DNA of 64,000 nucleotides. Source: Xiphydria camelus (taxonomy: Eukaryota; Arthropoda; Insecta; Hymenoptera; Xiphydriidae). The translations under genes were made by a program, and so were the position numbers. Location: the NCBI GenBank assembly GCA_963678675.1, contig OY783194.1, forward strand, positions 19,384,278-19,448,277. The letters run 5' to 3'. The notes under the pieces were generated by a model. That model ran no database searches. It had not been told where the DNA came from and saw only the letters and a program-made list of their open reading frames with translations. How positions within the stretch are numbered: the stretch's first letter is position 1; every line of letters begins with the position of its first letter. Below are positions 1-10,600 of the stretch, piece after piece.

Positions 1-136
1 ATTCACAATACAGTTATAGTGAATTTTTGTAGTTGAAAAAATATATGTGTGTAAATTATATCTGTCGTGGTACATGATTTTTCAAAAATTACGTTCAATA
101 CCGACATATTAAAAAATGGTAACACAATAACGTAAT

Positions 137-953
137 ATCAAAGCGATAATAAAACTCAATAACACATTGTGTTACTCAATTTCTTTCGGTTCTGTTTTTA
201 CTGTGATGTGTCTTTTGGTAAGTATAATAATCATTCAGAATAATTACGTTCAAAAAATGAAGTCCACGTCGATTGTTTGAATTAGTATAACAATCGCAGA
301 AATACACGGTTTACTTGACATCTGAGCCGTCATCAAATAATTAGTATTATTTTCAAAAACAATAACAATAAATGTCAGCAGAACAATAACAATATAACGA
401 AAATAAAGTACAGTCGTGAGAAACGATTCTGTCCTGAAATGGGATTTTCAGCTTATTTTGTTGGTACGTACCAACAAAATAAGCGAAAAATTCCTAAATT
501 CAGGACAGAATCGAATCTCACGGTTGTATCACCCAATATATAGATCAAGTTCAGAAAAATGTACTAGATCATAAATAATTAATTGTTCACAACATAACAA
601 TGATATTAATTAAGAATTTACTATTGGATTTGTTAGTATTTATTCATAGAGTTGCTCCGCAGACCACGCGGCACTAAGCCGAGTGAATGCTTGCTGCTCG
701 GGCTTAGGCCCTTTTGTTCGCCGGGACCCCTTGGGTTAGGCCCGTACTTAACTTTGATGTCCCATTAATCGAAAACTATTTGACGGATTTGCATGAAATT
801 TGGAAGAGCAACGTTTATGACTAGAGATAATCGATTACATACGTTCAATATAAGTTTTTTGGTAATTTCGCGGAACAAAAACGTTTTCCTCGCGTCCTGG
901 AAAATTTGGAAAAACGGGGTTAGGCCCTTTTGTTCCCGGACCCTTCAAATATA
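137..953 (+). repeat. Left arm of an ~815 bp inverted repeat (partner 41544-42363)
   Basis: This block reads as the reverse complement of 41544-42363 along its whole length. By eye only a few percent of positions differ in the inner 130 bp. The arm contains a 90 bp palindrome (424-514) and two copies of a motif beginning TTAGGCCCTTTTGTTC near 703 and 921. Similarity stops outward at about 137 and inward at about 953. The two arms could be the long terminal repeats of one very large element, or two dispersed copies of one repeat family in opposite orientation. I see no matching target duplication outside the arms, so I favour dispersed copies without being sure. Confidence 0.8.
424..514. repeat. 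90 bp palindrome inside the inverted-repeat arm
   Basis: The sequence from CGATTCTGTCCTGAA to TTCAGGACAGAATCG folds on itself around GGTACGTACC at about 465. The stem has a few mismatches. The same hairpin is present in the partner arm near 41982-42070. It may be a fused pair of element ends or a hairpin-forming MITE core. Confidence 0.8.
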
Positions 954-994
954 AACCGTAAATGGTGTTCGATTTCGAAATGAAAATGACCACT

Positions 995-1000
995 GTGCAT
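995..1000. other. Left target-site duplication GTGCAT of the Polinton
   Basis: GTGCAT lies immediately before AGTAGTTAAG, the first bases of the terminal inverted repeat. An identical GTGCAT follows the other end at 13440-13445. Six-base duplications are characteristic of Polinton/Maverick insertion. Confidence 0.9.
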
Positions 1001-1268
1001 AGTAGTTAAGCTAGGAGAGTTCTGGGCCACCCCGGGGACCCTAGACTTATCCCCACTCCATCCTAGGGACCCTAGCCTTACCCCCACTCCCGGAGCGCCG
1101 CCATTGCTAGCCTAACCCCGCCCCCGGAGTGCCGCCATTGGTAGCCTAACCTTACCCCCCCCTCGGTTACCCCCACGCCCACCTGGGGACCCTAGCCTTA
1201 CCCCCACTCCCAGAGCGCCGCCATTGCTAGTCTAACCTTACCCCCACCCCCGGTTAACCCCACACCCT
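1001..1268. repeat. Polinton left terminal inverted repeat with tandem GC-rich units
   Basis: It pairs with 13015-13439. It is built of tandem units that contain GCTAGGGTCCCC on one strand and CTAGCAATGGCGGCGCT further along, with about two and a half units here and four on the right. The R1-like poly-T tract interrupts it at about 1269. The unequal unit number suggests slippage or unequal exchange within the terminal repeat. Confidence 0.85.
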
Positions 1269-2382
1269 TTTTTTTTTTAAGGAGGGAGAATGCTTTTTAC
1301 GCACGACCGGGTTGGCAAAACCCGGACAGTGTGGGACTCGAGACACCCCGCCGCAGTATATTTTGCCTGCGAGTGCAATACGGGGGCCCCCTACCCACTA
1401 AACCTAAACCTCCGTCCTCACCGCCCAGATGATGATGAAGAGAGCTCCTGGTAACGACCAGCAAGGGTCTTGCTGCAGGAAACTCTCTCTGGGCATGAGC
1501 TCGTCCCTCTCCTCGTGACAAGTGCCCGCGACCTCGTACCACGTCATCTCCATGCACGACGTATCTCGTCCGGCTGACAAGAGCCGTCCTCAAGGCAAAA
1601 TCGGTTGACACCAACCGACCCTTGGGACTTCCCACTTTCGCCGGGGGAGGACCTAGTCAGCTCAGGAGCCCCGAGGGCTGCACTGCTCACGACTCGCGGG
1701 CTGACACGGTACCACTCCTCCAATTACTCCAACTATGTGTTCTAAGGAACACCCCTAGCGTACATGCCTGTCGCGCCTTGCGTCGGCCGGGAAACAGAAG
1801 CACTCCCAATGGAGTGGTGGGTCACCCCACAATATCTGCTCTCGGCGACACAACATTTCCACACACTCATGCACGGGCCGCTCCAAAGATGCCGGGAAGC
1901 TCGACCTGACATCTTGGATTGGCCCGGCCCACATGTATACACTCACTCACGTACACACCCATACCCACCCCACTCACCCTCCCATTGACTCACCCATACA
2001 CAACACGGCCTACTGCCTTATCATGCACCAGGCTGGGCTTCAACCAGTGACCGGAGCACTCCTAATGGAGTGGTGGGGCAGGCCCCACTCCTCCGGTTTA
2101 CTAGCCAGCCAGCGCATCTTCGTACCCCCGGCACGCAGTGGCAACTTAGCCATTACGCCCTTCCCTCTCGCGCGTCCTCTCGGCCTCTTCCTTTCGCGTA
2201 AGGACCGCCTTGGCAAACTTTGCCACGGCTGCCCACACCTCCTTATCTGCTATCATTCGGGGTATCATAGCCCGAAATGATTCGTAAATATACACTTCCG
2301 AGGCAGATCGACGTATTTGACATATCGGGTCTATAACTTTGAAATCAGAATATAAAACTCGAGCTACGTTTCCGATGTACAA
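1269..2382 (-). mobile_element. 5'-truncated R1-clade non-LTR copy (3' end only)
   Basis: On the minus strand this copy ends in a poly-A tract (T-run at 1269-1279 on +). Upstream of the tail it has the same 3' UTR landmarks as the long copy at 19636-26150: the GTGTGGGACTCG block and a CATACCCACTAAA-like block. The open frame 2146-2382 ends in a helix-like stretch (KAVLTRKEEAERTRER) that matches the C-terminus of the long copy's ORF2 (VLMQKEAAERERE). Only the last few dozen ORF2 residues survive. It inserted into the Polinton left terminal repeat. I could not define its exact 5' end or its target duplication. Confidence 0.7.
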
Positions 2383-2840
2383 CGATTAGTAATCGTTGAG
2401 AGGGGAAAAGAAATTACGTATTTCGACGGAGATGTTAACCCTTTCCTTACGGCAGCCCGCTCCGCTATAGTACCGCCACCCGCGGATCATCGCGACGTGA
2501 TGTGTACACTTTACATATCGGCAGTCTTTCGATGCAACTAGAACAACATAACAAATTGAAGCTTGATTTGTGCGTAGAATATATTTCTAGCAGGATTTAA
2601 TTCAATATAGCTCGATACAGCCAAGAGAGGCTCTTTGATTCTACCGGCGAGAACCTACACAGGTGGTCGGATACACATCGATTATAGTCTGTGCTCGATA
2701 TGAAGATATCGCGCGGACGCCAACTATAGTCACCACCCGTACGCAGACCGGCTAGCGGGTCCCGCACACACGCACAGACCGTCTTGCTGACGCCGGCTGC
2801 AGGAGGCACCCACCCACCCACACCCACCCACCCACACACC

Positions 2841-2882
<42 letters not shown>

Positions 2883-3346
2883 GGCTGTCTTGCTGATACT
2901 CGGATACTGTTGAAACCCACACACAAACAGGTTGCCTCGTGAATACCGACTATAGTTGTTAGCCTTAACGAAAGGGATAAAGGCATAAATGAACTAAATG
3001 CAGCAATTTTTAGAGGGCTGCGGTGGAAGATGAACAGTTGTTGAGAGAAATTAGAGCTGGTCCAGAATAATGAAATATCAGAATGCTTCCGTCACGACGA
3101 ACCTTATCGACTACGAGTTGCAATTTATCTTTTGAAGTTCAGCGATGATCAATCGTTGAGAGAGAGAAATTATTTCTTTAGTTGTAAGAGGGAGGAGGTA
3201 GATACACACGCTAAAGATCATGAGTTGTGAGAAACTAGAGTTAAGGTTATATCCACCTCAGCAAACACCGCCGAGCCTTATCGACTAAACAGCCTCGAGT
3301 GACGAGTTGCAATTTAACTTTTAAAGTACATCGATTAACAATCGTT

Positions 3347-3378
<32 letters not shown>

Positions 3379-3400
3379 AATTATTTCTTTCGACGGGGTT
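2290..3400. repeat. Three degenerate direct repeats ending in AATCGTTGAGAGAGAGA
   Basis: Three blocks (about 2320-2440, 3095-3185 and 3290-3400) share an ACTCGAG/ACGAGTTGCAATTTA stretch followed by ATCGATTAACAATCGTTGAG, a GA-run and AAATTATTTCTTT. The third carries an expanded GA-run (3346-3377). They lie inside the Polinton, and no coding frame runs through them. Their function is unknown. Confidence 0.6.
2808..2880. repeat. CCCA/CA microsatellite
   Basis: Repeats of CCCACCCA turn into a pure CA dinucleotide run. Reading frames across this tract are low-complexity artefacts. Confidence 0.95.
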
Positions 3401-3437
3401 ATTAAAGACACAAATTCATTCAGTCATTATGAATATT

Positions 3438-3750
3438 TTATTTCATGATAAACTCGAACAAATTGTACTTTCCACCGAGATACTTCAGATAGAGTTTGTT
3501 TTCACCACAGGCCTTCACCAGCTTGTTGAACTCCTCGTCATCATCACTGTCCTTGAAGAGTGTTGGTTCGTGATGGTAGGAAGACTGTGAAGCTCTTCTG
3601 CAGCTCCGCCACGATCTTGAGGCCATATTTTGTGGTTACTTTCTTCATACCAGTAATCAGGAACTCCTTCTCGATTTCCAGCTCAGCCAACTTTTTCGTC
3701 TCCAGATATCCAGCCGATCTGCCGAGCTCGTTCAGTTTTGAGAGGTCCAT
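3438..3750 (-). pseudogene. Small Polinton gene, frameshifted; possible ssDNA-binding-like protein
   Basis: The reading frame opens with ATG at 3750 and runs as a basic/helical start followed by a beta-rich segment with FTVFLPSR. A one-base frame change at about 3560-3575 is needed to stay in the frame that continues with an acidic patch (DSDDDEE), LYLKYLGG and a final FEFI. The total is about 100 residues. Small proteins of this shape (short strands, an F-x-V-F-L-P motif, terminal G-x-x-x-L-x-x-F) often accompany Polinton-type polymerases and resemble OB-fold single-strand DNA-binding proteins; that assignment is inference. The stop codon TAA lies within AAATAAAAT, so a poly-A signal overlaps the gene end. 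On the minus strand ATATAAA near 3813 is a plausible TATA box. Confidence 0.45.
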
Positions 3751-4230
3751 TTTTCTCAGCTGTTTCTCTAGCTGCGCCTGATGTCACCACACCAAAGATA
3801 CGGGGTTTATATGGGCAATCGTAGCTCAGTAGTGGGGGAAAGCGTTCGGTTGCTTAGCAATCACCAACAACCAATCAGATGTCATAAGCTCTACGCGTCA
3901 AACCCGAGTGATTGCGGTATAGGTACACGTGCAGGTTCGGACTTGTCTTGCTGGGGATGATGACGTCATCGGCCGCACCGCTGCTTTTAACCGAGCTGAT
4001 GACGTCATCGTGACCCTGGACCCAGCTCGTGCAGGTCCCGACTTGTTTTGCTGCGCATTAAGCATGATGGATCTTTTTCCAAGAACTGTTTACCGTGGCG
4101 CTGTTCCTGGAATCGCGGCGGCGGCTGCACAGCTTCTCAACAGGCACGAACGCGTTTGCCTCACCAACGCCGTCTTTGTTCAAGCATCGCGCTAGCGTCA
4201 CCAGTCACACCTCAACCTCGAAACGCCAAC
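3751..4230. promoter_or_regulatory. Divergent intergenic region with two TGACGTCATC motifs
   Basis: The region separates the minus-strand gene starting at 3750 from the plus-strand gene starting at 4231. It carries TGACGTCATC at 3961-3970 and 4000-4009, a perfect palindromic CRE/ATF-type core (TGACGTCA). The same motif recurs at 12870-12879 and 12985-12994 near the right end of the Polinton. A TATA-like ATATAAA faces the minus-strand gene. A shared bidirectional promoter is inference. Confidence 0.4.
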
Positions 4231-4512
4231 ATGTCTTCCGATCAGCGTCGAAATCGCTTCGAGACGGGTTCACATTCGAAAGTCCGCAACGACCAAGTTT
4301 TCTCAACGGAATTAACCGTCTGCTTTCTACAAGTTCCCGCGGAATGGGATAATTGGACGCTCGATCGCGTTATGAGCGCAGACTTTGTCCTATCCGAGGC
4401 ACGACGGCAGTCTTCAGGTGCGATATTTTCCATTGAAGATAAATTTTATAAAATAATCGACGGGTGTGTCATACACACTCCACATGCATCCGTAAGAGCT
4501 CAACAGATGTAA
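4231..4512 (+). CDS. Small Polinton-encoded protein of unknown function (93 aa)
   Basis: The reading frame starts at ATG 4231 and ends at 4512. The frame is also open further upstream, but this ATG (CCAACATGT) is the first in a reasonable context and the upstream part has no protein-like character. The product is basic at the N-terminus (SSDQRRNRF), has a central VPAEWDNWTLDRVM segment and ends with a beta-like stretch around FSIEDKFYKIIDG. I do not recognise a family. A poly-A signal AATAAA lies 58 bp downstream (4570-4575), and the gene sits between polymerase fragments and the terminal repeat, which fits a Polinton accessory gene. A chance frame cannot be excluded. Confidence 0.4.
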   Translation: MSSDQRRNRFETGSHSKVRNDQVFSTELTVCFLQVPAEWDNWTLDRVMSADFVLSEARRQSSGAIFSIEDKFYKIIDGCVIHTPHASVRAQQM

Positions 4513-4674
4513 ACTGTGGGGCCCTCGCAGCATCGCATTTATCATTACGAGCGTGTAAGCAGTTTCTGAAATAAAAGCGAATTCAAACATTTATGTGCAT
4601 TGATTCTGCTCCTCCTGCAACTCCTAAATATCCTCTCGATGTTGACACTGTGCAACCCCAAGTCCGGCAACTAT

Positions 4675-4695
4675 ACACACACACACACACACACA
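4675..4695. repeat. Short AC microsatellite
   Basis: A run of AC dinucleotides directly downstream of the small plus-strand Polinton gene. Confidence 0.9.
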
Positions 4696-5086
4696 GACCT
4701 CTATATGTAAACCCCACCCTGAACTATAACTATTCTACCATCGGGGGATCGCTATTTAAATAATGATACAACATTTGATTCCTCAACCTTTTATTTGTTC
4801 AAAAAATTATCCATCTTGACAATAAACGTAATCCTTGATCATGGGGCGCGGGCCGTTTCCGCCTCTCAGCGCCCGGGGATGTATGCGACATCGACGACAA
4901 TCGGCGATATCCTTGTATCCGGTATATTCTGACGAAATTCTGATCGGTTGCGAGACCTCTTGAAACCCTGTACATCGATCACGACTTCCATGGTGGAACT
5001 GAACTCCTCGGAGCTATGCCGCCCCAACTACCACGCATCCCTATCGACGATTCACACATATCCGCACACCTATATTTACACTTGTA

Positions 5087-5195
5087 ATCCTATTCCACAC
5101 ACCAGTATTACACTCATTTACTCATCCGCATCCATATTTACATCTATAATTTTACAGCGAGCCCCAGGGCAGAGTGGTCGTGGTGACTGATAGTG
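5087..5195 (-). repeat. Tandem duplicate of the polymerase gene's 3' end
   Basis: This block resembles 5306-5395, which holds the final codons of the polymerase pseudogene (on the minus strand, CTCTGCCCTGGGG followed by TAAATATGGATG). In the duplicate the reading frame closes soon after the LPWG-coding part. It therefore looks like a local direct duplication of about 100 bp of the polymerase 3' end. Confidence 0.6.
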
Positions 5196-5320
5196 AACTT
5201 GGTTGGCGTCAGGCTCTGGTGACTGACAGCAGTCAGCAGATCCTGGATATACATGATCGTACACCGATCTATCGATGATTAGCACTTAGTCCATACACAT
5301 ATATTTACATCGTAATCCTA

Positions 5321-6560
5321 TTACTCATCCACATCCATATTTACACTAGTAATTCTACAGTGTCCCCAGGGCAGAGTGTCTATGGTGTCGGGAAGCAGGT
5401 ACCTCTTGTCGTCGTGCGGACTGTTCGCGAGTTTGGTCTGCTCGATAGTCTGCACGTCGTGCAATCTCGACCGAAAGAGGTACTGCGATCGGTGTTGGAT
5501 CGTGTTTTGGCGCAAGCAGGTGACGTAGTCGTCGAAATCGATAGTCCTCTTCAGCACCGCAGTCTTGACGCCCTTGGCCTTCTTTATGCGGTCCTCGCCG
5601 TTGACCCGCACGCTGTACATTTTGCTGCGGAGTCCGACGAATTCCGTCATTATCTGGCCGCTGCACTCGTCCTTCATGAGGCCGACCACCTTCTTGTTCG
5701 CCGGCGGCATCTCGAAGGCGTTCTCGGCGGGGTAGTCGGACGTGTCGAAACGCCCAATGTGACGCTTCATCACGTCGTAGATGTTGACAGCCCGCACTTC
5801 GTAGATGAGGCTGTCGGTGTCAGTGTAGAGCAGCTTGCAATTGCTCTCGAGGGTTGGAATCATGAAGTCGTAGTGAAACTCGTAAACGCAGGTCTTGGAC
5901 AAGTCGAGCACGCAGAACCCCACGTAGATAGGCTTGTTCATCAGAACCTCGATCTTGTTGAGTTGCACGGCTACAAGGTTTTCCGCAAAAACGGCTCGGT
6001 TGTGGAAGTTGGGTTTGGCGATGAGTGCTTCGGCCCCGTACCGGCCCTCCCATTTGGTTACGAGTTTGACGTCAACGCGTTTGCGCACGTTCTCCATGGT
6101 CTTGCCGAACACCGCATTGTTCATGAGTTTGAACAAGTTCTTCTCAAACTCGTTACGGGCTCGTTTCCGCATGTCGCTGTTGAGGTCGATGTAGGTCTTG
6201 AGCCACGGTGACTGGTCGAATTTCAGGGCTCTGCGGATGTTGGCGATCCGTAGACCGTGCTCGAGAGCTTGCCTGAGGTTGCGGTAGTGGATAACGTAGC
6301 GTGATTTCTTGTACAACGTCGTCAGAAGCTTGGGCTCCTTCGAACCCGGCGGTTTCATCTGCTCCGGGCAGAGCGGCAGGTCTCAGTGGGCGTCGTGGAT
6401 GGCTTCCGGATAGTCCAAGTCCACCTCGAGTATGTATCCAATGGGCGAGTCGTCGGGCACATTTCACTGGAAGTCGTCGTTATCGAGGTTCTCAACCCAC
6501 TCGAAGCCTCCGTACGGGAGGTGTTGTGTCATCGCCCAGCCGCACAGTGGGGCGAACGGC
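5321..6560 (-). pseudogene. Polinton DNA polymerase B, palm/thumb part (C-terminal half)
   Basis: This is the C-terminal half of a protein-primed family B DNA polymerase, the enzyme that copies the Polinton from a protein-linked end. Seen on the minus strand in order: the GWAMTQ and LPYGGFEW region, PIGYILEVD with the DLDYPE core of motif A, KLLTTLY and RYVIHYRNL, the motif B stretch NNAVFGKTMENVRKR, and motif C LYTDTDSLIYEV. The long open part is 5321-6358 (345 aa). Upstream, the frame continues to about 6560 but has two stops, near 6379 and 6463. The N-terminal half lies at 11712-12344, displaced by a transposon that entered between the NNL codons and the GW codons. The gene is dead. Confidence 0.92.
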
Positions 6561-6599
6561 CTGTTTCGCTGGATAAAAGTCGAAAAGTTGATGAATCGG

Positions 6600-6770
6600 T
6601 TTGAAAATCAGTATTATATGGTTTTCGGGAGCGCTGATTATGAATCTAATATCAGATTTATAAAATTCAAAATGGCGGACCGGAAGTGACATACTTTTTT
6701 GGGAAGAAATTAACGTAGCGACCTCAAACTCTGTATTATATGATTTTCGGGGGCGCTGATTACGAACAAG
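6600..6770. repeat. Two direct copies of a TATTATATG-TTTTCGGG-GCGCTGATTA block
   Basis: The block occurs at about 6612-6645 and 6732-6762, just inside the left end of the RAG1-like transposon. Subterminal repeats like this often bind the transposase; that role is inference. Confidence 0.65.
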
Positions 6771-6880
6771 CACAATAAAATAACACTTCGTTCATACAAT
6801 TTTTTCAATATTTATTATTGTTATATTCACATATAAAATTGGTACAAAATATTTTAATTTCGAAAGTCTTACTACTATTT

Positions 6881-8728
6881 TTAGACATCGAATTCATAAT
6901 CGTCATCCTCAGAAATTTCTCCTGCCACATCAAAATCTGTATTATTTATATTTAAATTTGCTACCGGAAGTAACAGATCAATAACTTCAGCAGGCAAAGG
7001 CTTGCTATCTGTCACCTTAAGTTTTTCAAAACTTGTAATTAGTGGATCCGAAGAAGCAAGTAGATGGTGGAACATATCAAACATAGTTTTTTCACGTGAA
7101 CATTTTCTTGCAAAATTTTCGCGATAGCGATGTATATCCTTGTTTCTTACTTCTTGCGCATCCTTAGATAATTGCCCGATGGGTAATGGGGCCCTTTCGA
7201 TTATTTCAGCTCCGTGCATTAATACAATGTGTACCGATGTTGTCATTGGGTAAAAAGAATACAATTCAACGTATTTTTTGCAACATCCAAGCAATATTTT
7301 TTAAAATTTTCAATATTGACTGCAAAACCACACGATATAGTTTGTAAAATTACTTTACAATTCGCTATAAAGTGCTCGTCAATATTGAGAATTTTAGCTG
7401 CTAAAGGAACGTGTTCAAAAAATCGTCGAGCAGTGTTCCCATCATTGGTATTACCTGCACCCTGTTTTGAAGCATCAATATTTAACCCTAAGGCTTTTTT
7501 AAATTCTCTTTGAATATGAATCTTACGATCAGATGCTCGTTGTTTATCTTCGGCAGAACGAGCTTGCCATTTTCCATTGCCATTGACTTTATACGCTAAA
7601 TGCAACATCCACTCCATGAACCGAATCCAGGCATGCAAAGAGGCAATTCCGAACTGTAAATACTCTGGATTACATGCTTTCGTATTAACAAGTTCTAACT
7701 TGTTAAAATCTTTTGACGTTAACTTACAAATATAACATCTTTGTGCCGAACTTGTATCAGTAATCGCGTTTCTAACCTTTCCGTCTATCATTGTAAAAGA
7801 CAATTCATAATGAATTTCGATATTTCTATCAAGAAAAACAGTATTGAAAGAAGCGAGATTGGAGATTTGGTTTTCAACGCATTCTTTTTCTGATAGTGTT
7901 AATTGTACGGTTTCTTTTTGAAATTGCAAGCGAAGTGGTCTGCAGTAACGTGTCGATGATGGCTTTGGATTATTCCAAATGGATATTTCTTCGTCAGAAG
8001 GATTGTTAACCGATATCAGTTTTAATGGCACGACTGACGTGAAATAAATGTGAGCATCAGAACTTTCACTTTCCCCAAATTTTTGTTTGTACTGCTGACA
8101 AGATGAACCATCAAGACCCCATTTTAAAAACAATTTTAAGTTTTCAGTTACTGATTCATCAGTACATTTTATTACATCAGCTTGTGCTTGCAATAACCGT
8201 GACGCAGTATGATCAAGTAAGGCCTGCAAAGAAACTATCGCTCTTATCTCAGTTACGCAAATGGAATTCTGTGGTGGATAACAACGCGATTTAGCCACTT
8301 TAATTTTATAATAGCTGGGAAGAACAGAAGCGTCTCTATTATCATTCACTGCTTCTCTAATGCTGTTATAAGTATCGCGTGACAATTTTCTCTTGATGAT
8401 TAAATTTAGAGCAGAATCAGCCGTGATTTCCTTACGTTTTATGCCAGATGTCGAGGCCATCGAAGCGATGTATTTCGAAGCCCGAGTAGGAGTAGTACTT
8501 GTTACATCCTTGACTACTTTTGCTGCAGCATGGGAACCAGAAGAGCGAAGATTCATTTCAGTAGCTAAAGCCAGTTCTTCAGTATTTAGCGATTTTCGAA
8601 TATCGCTGACTTTTCTGCGCTTAGACCGATCACTGCATGTCGAAAATTCAACGGATGGCCTGCCAATTGAAGACGATGTTTCGCTTGAAGTTGAAACATG
8701 AGTTTTACATGGGCTGACGTTTCCATTC
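6881..8728 (-). pseudogene. RAG1/Transib-like transposase, main exon (frameshifted)
   Basis: The coding strand opens after a splice acceptor (TAATTTTAG at about 8729) and stays open to about 7280. It then needs a one-base frame change to continue to the stop at 6881. Seen in order: a Ser/Thr-rich N-terminal stretch, a CYIC pair, an aromatic LHAWIRFMEWMLHLAYK segment, a basic WQARSAEDKQ segment, QREFKKALGLNID, GNTNDGNTARRFF, then after the shift LMHGAEIIE and AQEVRNKDIHRYR. The last two parallel the C-terminal zinc-binding histidine and catalytic glutamate regions of RAG1 (EIIERDGSIG and ESGNKLFRRFR). The family link is my recognition, not a search result. The protein would cut and paste DNA; this copy is broken. 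Confidence 0.65.
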
Positions 8729-8803
8729 TAAAATTACAGTACTTAAAAATAAGTATTCATTGTTATGTTAAAAAATCAGTAATTTTTTTATTATCATACA
8801 AAC

Positions 8804-9036
8804 TTCACGAACTTTTACAGTAATGGCCACATCAAGCCAACTCCCGTAAGTGTCGTAAAAACGATCCAACGTAGAGTGAGCAGCTTTCCATCTCGACTTC
8901 AAGTGTGAAATGACATTGCTCACAACTTTGGATGATTCCGTAGAAATTAAAAAAGGACAGCCTTTTAATGAGGAAAATTTATTCTCTAGAAGTTCAAATT
9001 GCTTTTTCTGCGGAGACTTCCATTCCTCTTTGATAT
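8804..9036 (-). pseudogene. Upstream exon of the RAG1-like transposase, cut by a solo LTR
   Basis: On the minus strand the frame reads KKQFELLENKFSSLKGCPF, then shifts by one base at about 8955 to a frame with SHLKSRWKAAHSTLDRF, and ends near a GTTTGT donor at 8803. A short AT-rich intron (8729-8803) with an acceptor TAATTTTAG joins it to the main exon. The solo LTR at 9037 interrupts its 5' part. Together with the second shift at 7280 this shows that the transposase is long dead. Confidence 0.5.
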
Positions 9037-9423
9037 TGTAACGACGCTACTCGGCGCTACCCGGGTAGTCGCACACTTCGGCACGCTCTCTGACTGGCCC
9101 CGCTCGGACAAGGTATTGAGATAATGAAATGTTGGGCGCCAGGTGTTCCGAAACACCAAAGAAAGTCGAGATCGATAACAGTCAGATCACGTGAACCGGA
9201 AACGGAACTCCGCTAGCTCAGCCCCGTATCGGCGAAGGAGAGGGGCGGGGTCTCAAGACAAAGAAACGAATTTGAGGCAATTCATAACAAGAAAATAACA
9301 CTAAGCTTTATTGGAGATCTTCTTATACACTACTGGTTAGTCTAAGAGCTTAACGGCTACGGCAAGGTCGGGCTTCAAAACAGTCCTTATCGCGAAACTA
9401 ACAAGCAGAATAACCGACAATAA

Positions 9424-9705
9424 TTCGCGGGAGAGATAGGAACGGTAGCCGCGACAAATTCGCGAGGGAAGAGGAACGTTAGCCGGAGAAATTCGTGGGA
9501 GAGATAGGAACGATAGCCGCGAGAAATTCGCTAGGGAATAGGAACGTTAGCCGGAGAGATTCGCGGGAGAGATAGGAACGGTAGCCGCGACAAATTCGCG
9601 AGGGAAGAGGAACGTTAGCCGGAGAAATTCGCGGGAGAGATGGGAACGATAGCCGCGAAAAATTCGCGAGGGAATAGGAACGTTAGCCGGAGAAATTCGC
9701 GAGGG
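9424..9705. repeat. 68 bp minisatellite inside the solo LTR
   Basis: Units start with TTCGCGGGAGAGATAGGAAC at 9424, 9492, 9560 and 9628, exactly 68 bp apart. Each unit consists of two similar halves (GGGAGAGATAGGAACG and AGGGAAGAGGAACG), so the array grew from a half-unit of about 34 bp. Confidence 0.92.
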
Positions 9706-10446
9706 ACAATCAACCGCCCTGAGCGGAGAACAGAGAGTCGAGCGCACGAGCTATTTTATACTATATCTTGCCGCACTAAGGGCACTCTTTTCTATTAATT
9801 GATAACGCGCTCGATAGGGCACGGAACGAAACGAAAACGATATTACCGCACTACCGACGCGCACTATCCTGCCGACGATAACGCGGGCTAAACTCGTCTC
9901 AGGGAATTCGGTCGCCTCGTGCTACCGAATTTCCCGAGCATCCCCTGATATTACAACTGCGAACTGAATCGCTAAACGATAAATGATTATTATTAACGCG
10001 CGACACAAGATACTACGAAAAGAAAACTCTAAGAACGCCACGGGTCCGTCACCCGCACTCACGGAACGAAACGGTAGGCCCGTCGAGGGCAAAGGAAATC
10101 TAAATCTCTACTATAGTATCGGCCACGTGTCGCGAACAAAGGAGCCGGCTTACCGGAACGGAAGATCTGCTGCTGCTGTGGTGATGGGCACGTCAGGTCG
10201 CTTCGCTGGTCCGCACGAGATAGGAAGAGTCCCGTGATCGCTGCGGCTCGCTAGGCGGCGAGGGCCTGTCCCCACTCCTAGTAGACCCTTTCCGCGATTT
10301 TAATTGGTGATCGATGTCCCCCATCGATTTGCATGCGCGACGCTCTAGTTTCCGCTGCGCGCCCGCTCCGTCGATCGTCAATCGAAGGAAACTAGTTCCT
10401 TCCTGGTTGGCGCGGATGCGCGCGCAGCTCGCTGGATTCAATCGTG

Positions 10447-10600
10447 GCTCCGGAACTGTCCCCTCACGGATGACAGCTTATGAATCCCTCCGGAACATTC
10501 CCCTGCGGGATCACGCGGAGGATCCCGATACGAGGCTAGCTTCTGGAGATTCCTCCGGAACATTCCCCTGTGGGATCACGCGGAGAATCTCGAGGTGAAG
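10447..10600. repeat. 65 bp tandem duplication inside the solo LTR
   Basis: CTCCGGAACATTCCCCTG occurs at 10488 and 10553, followed by GGGATCACGCGGAG in both. A third, weaker copy begins at about 10448. Confidence 0.85.

Noticed and set aside
2597..2986. 129-residue frame with Cys-Val repeats
   Set aside because: Caused by the CA microsatellite at 2808-2880.
5360..6211. A 283-residue plus-strand reading frame
   Set aside because: It is antisense to the Polinton polymerase, whose minus-strand motifs are unmistakable; its openness follows from codon bias on the other strand.
9424..9705. CRISPR-like regular array
   Set aside because: Contiguous 68 bp units without unique spacers in a eukaryotic LTR: a minisatellite.
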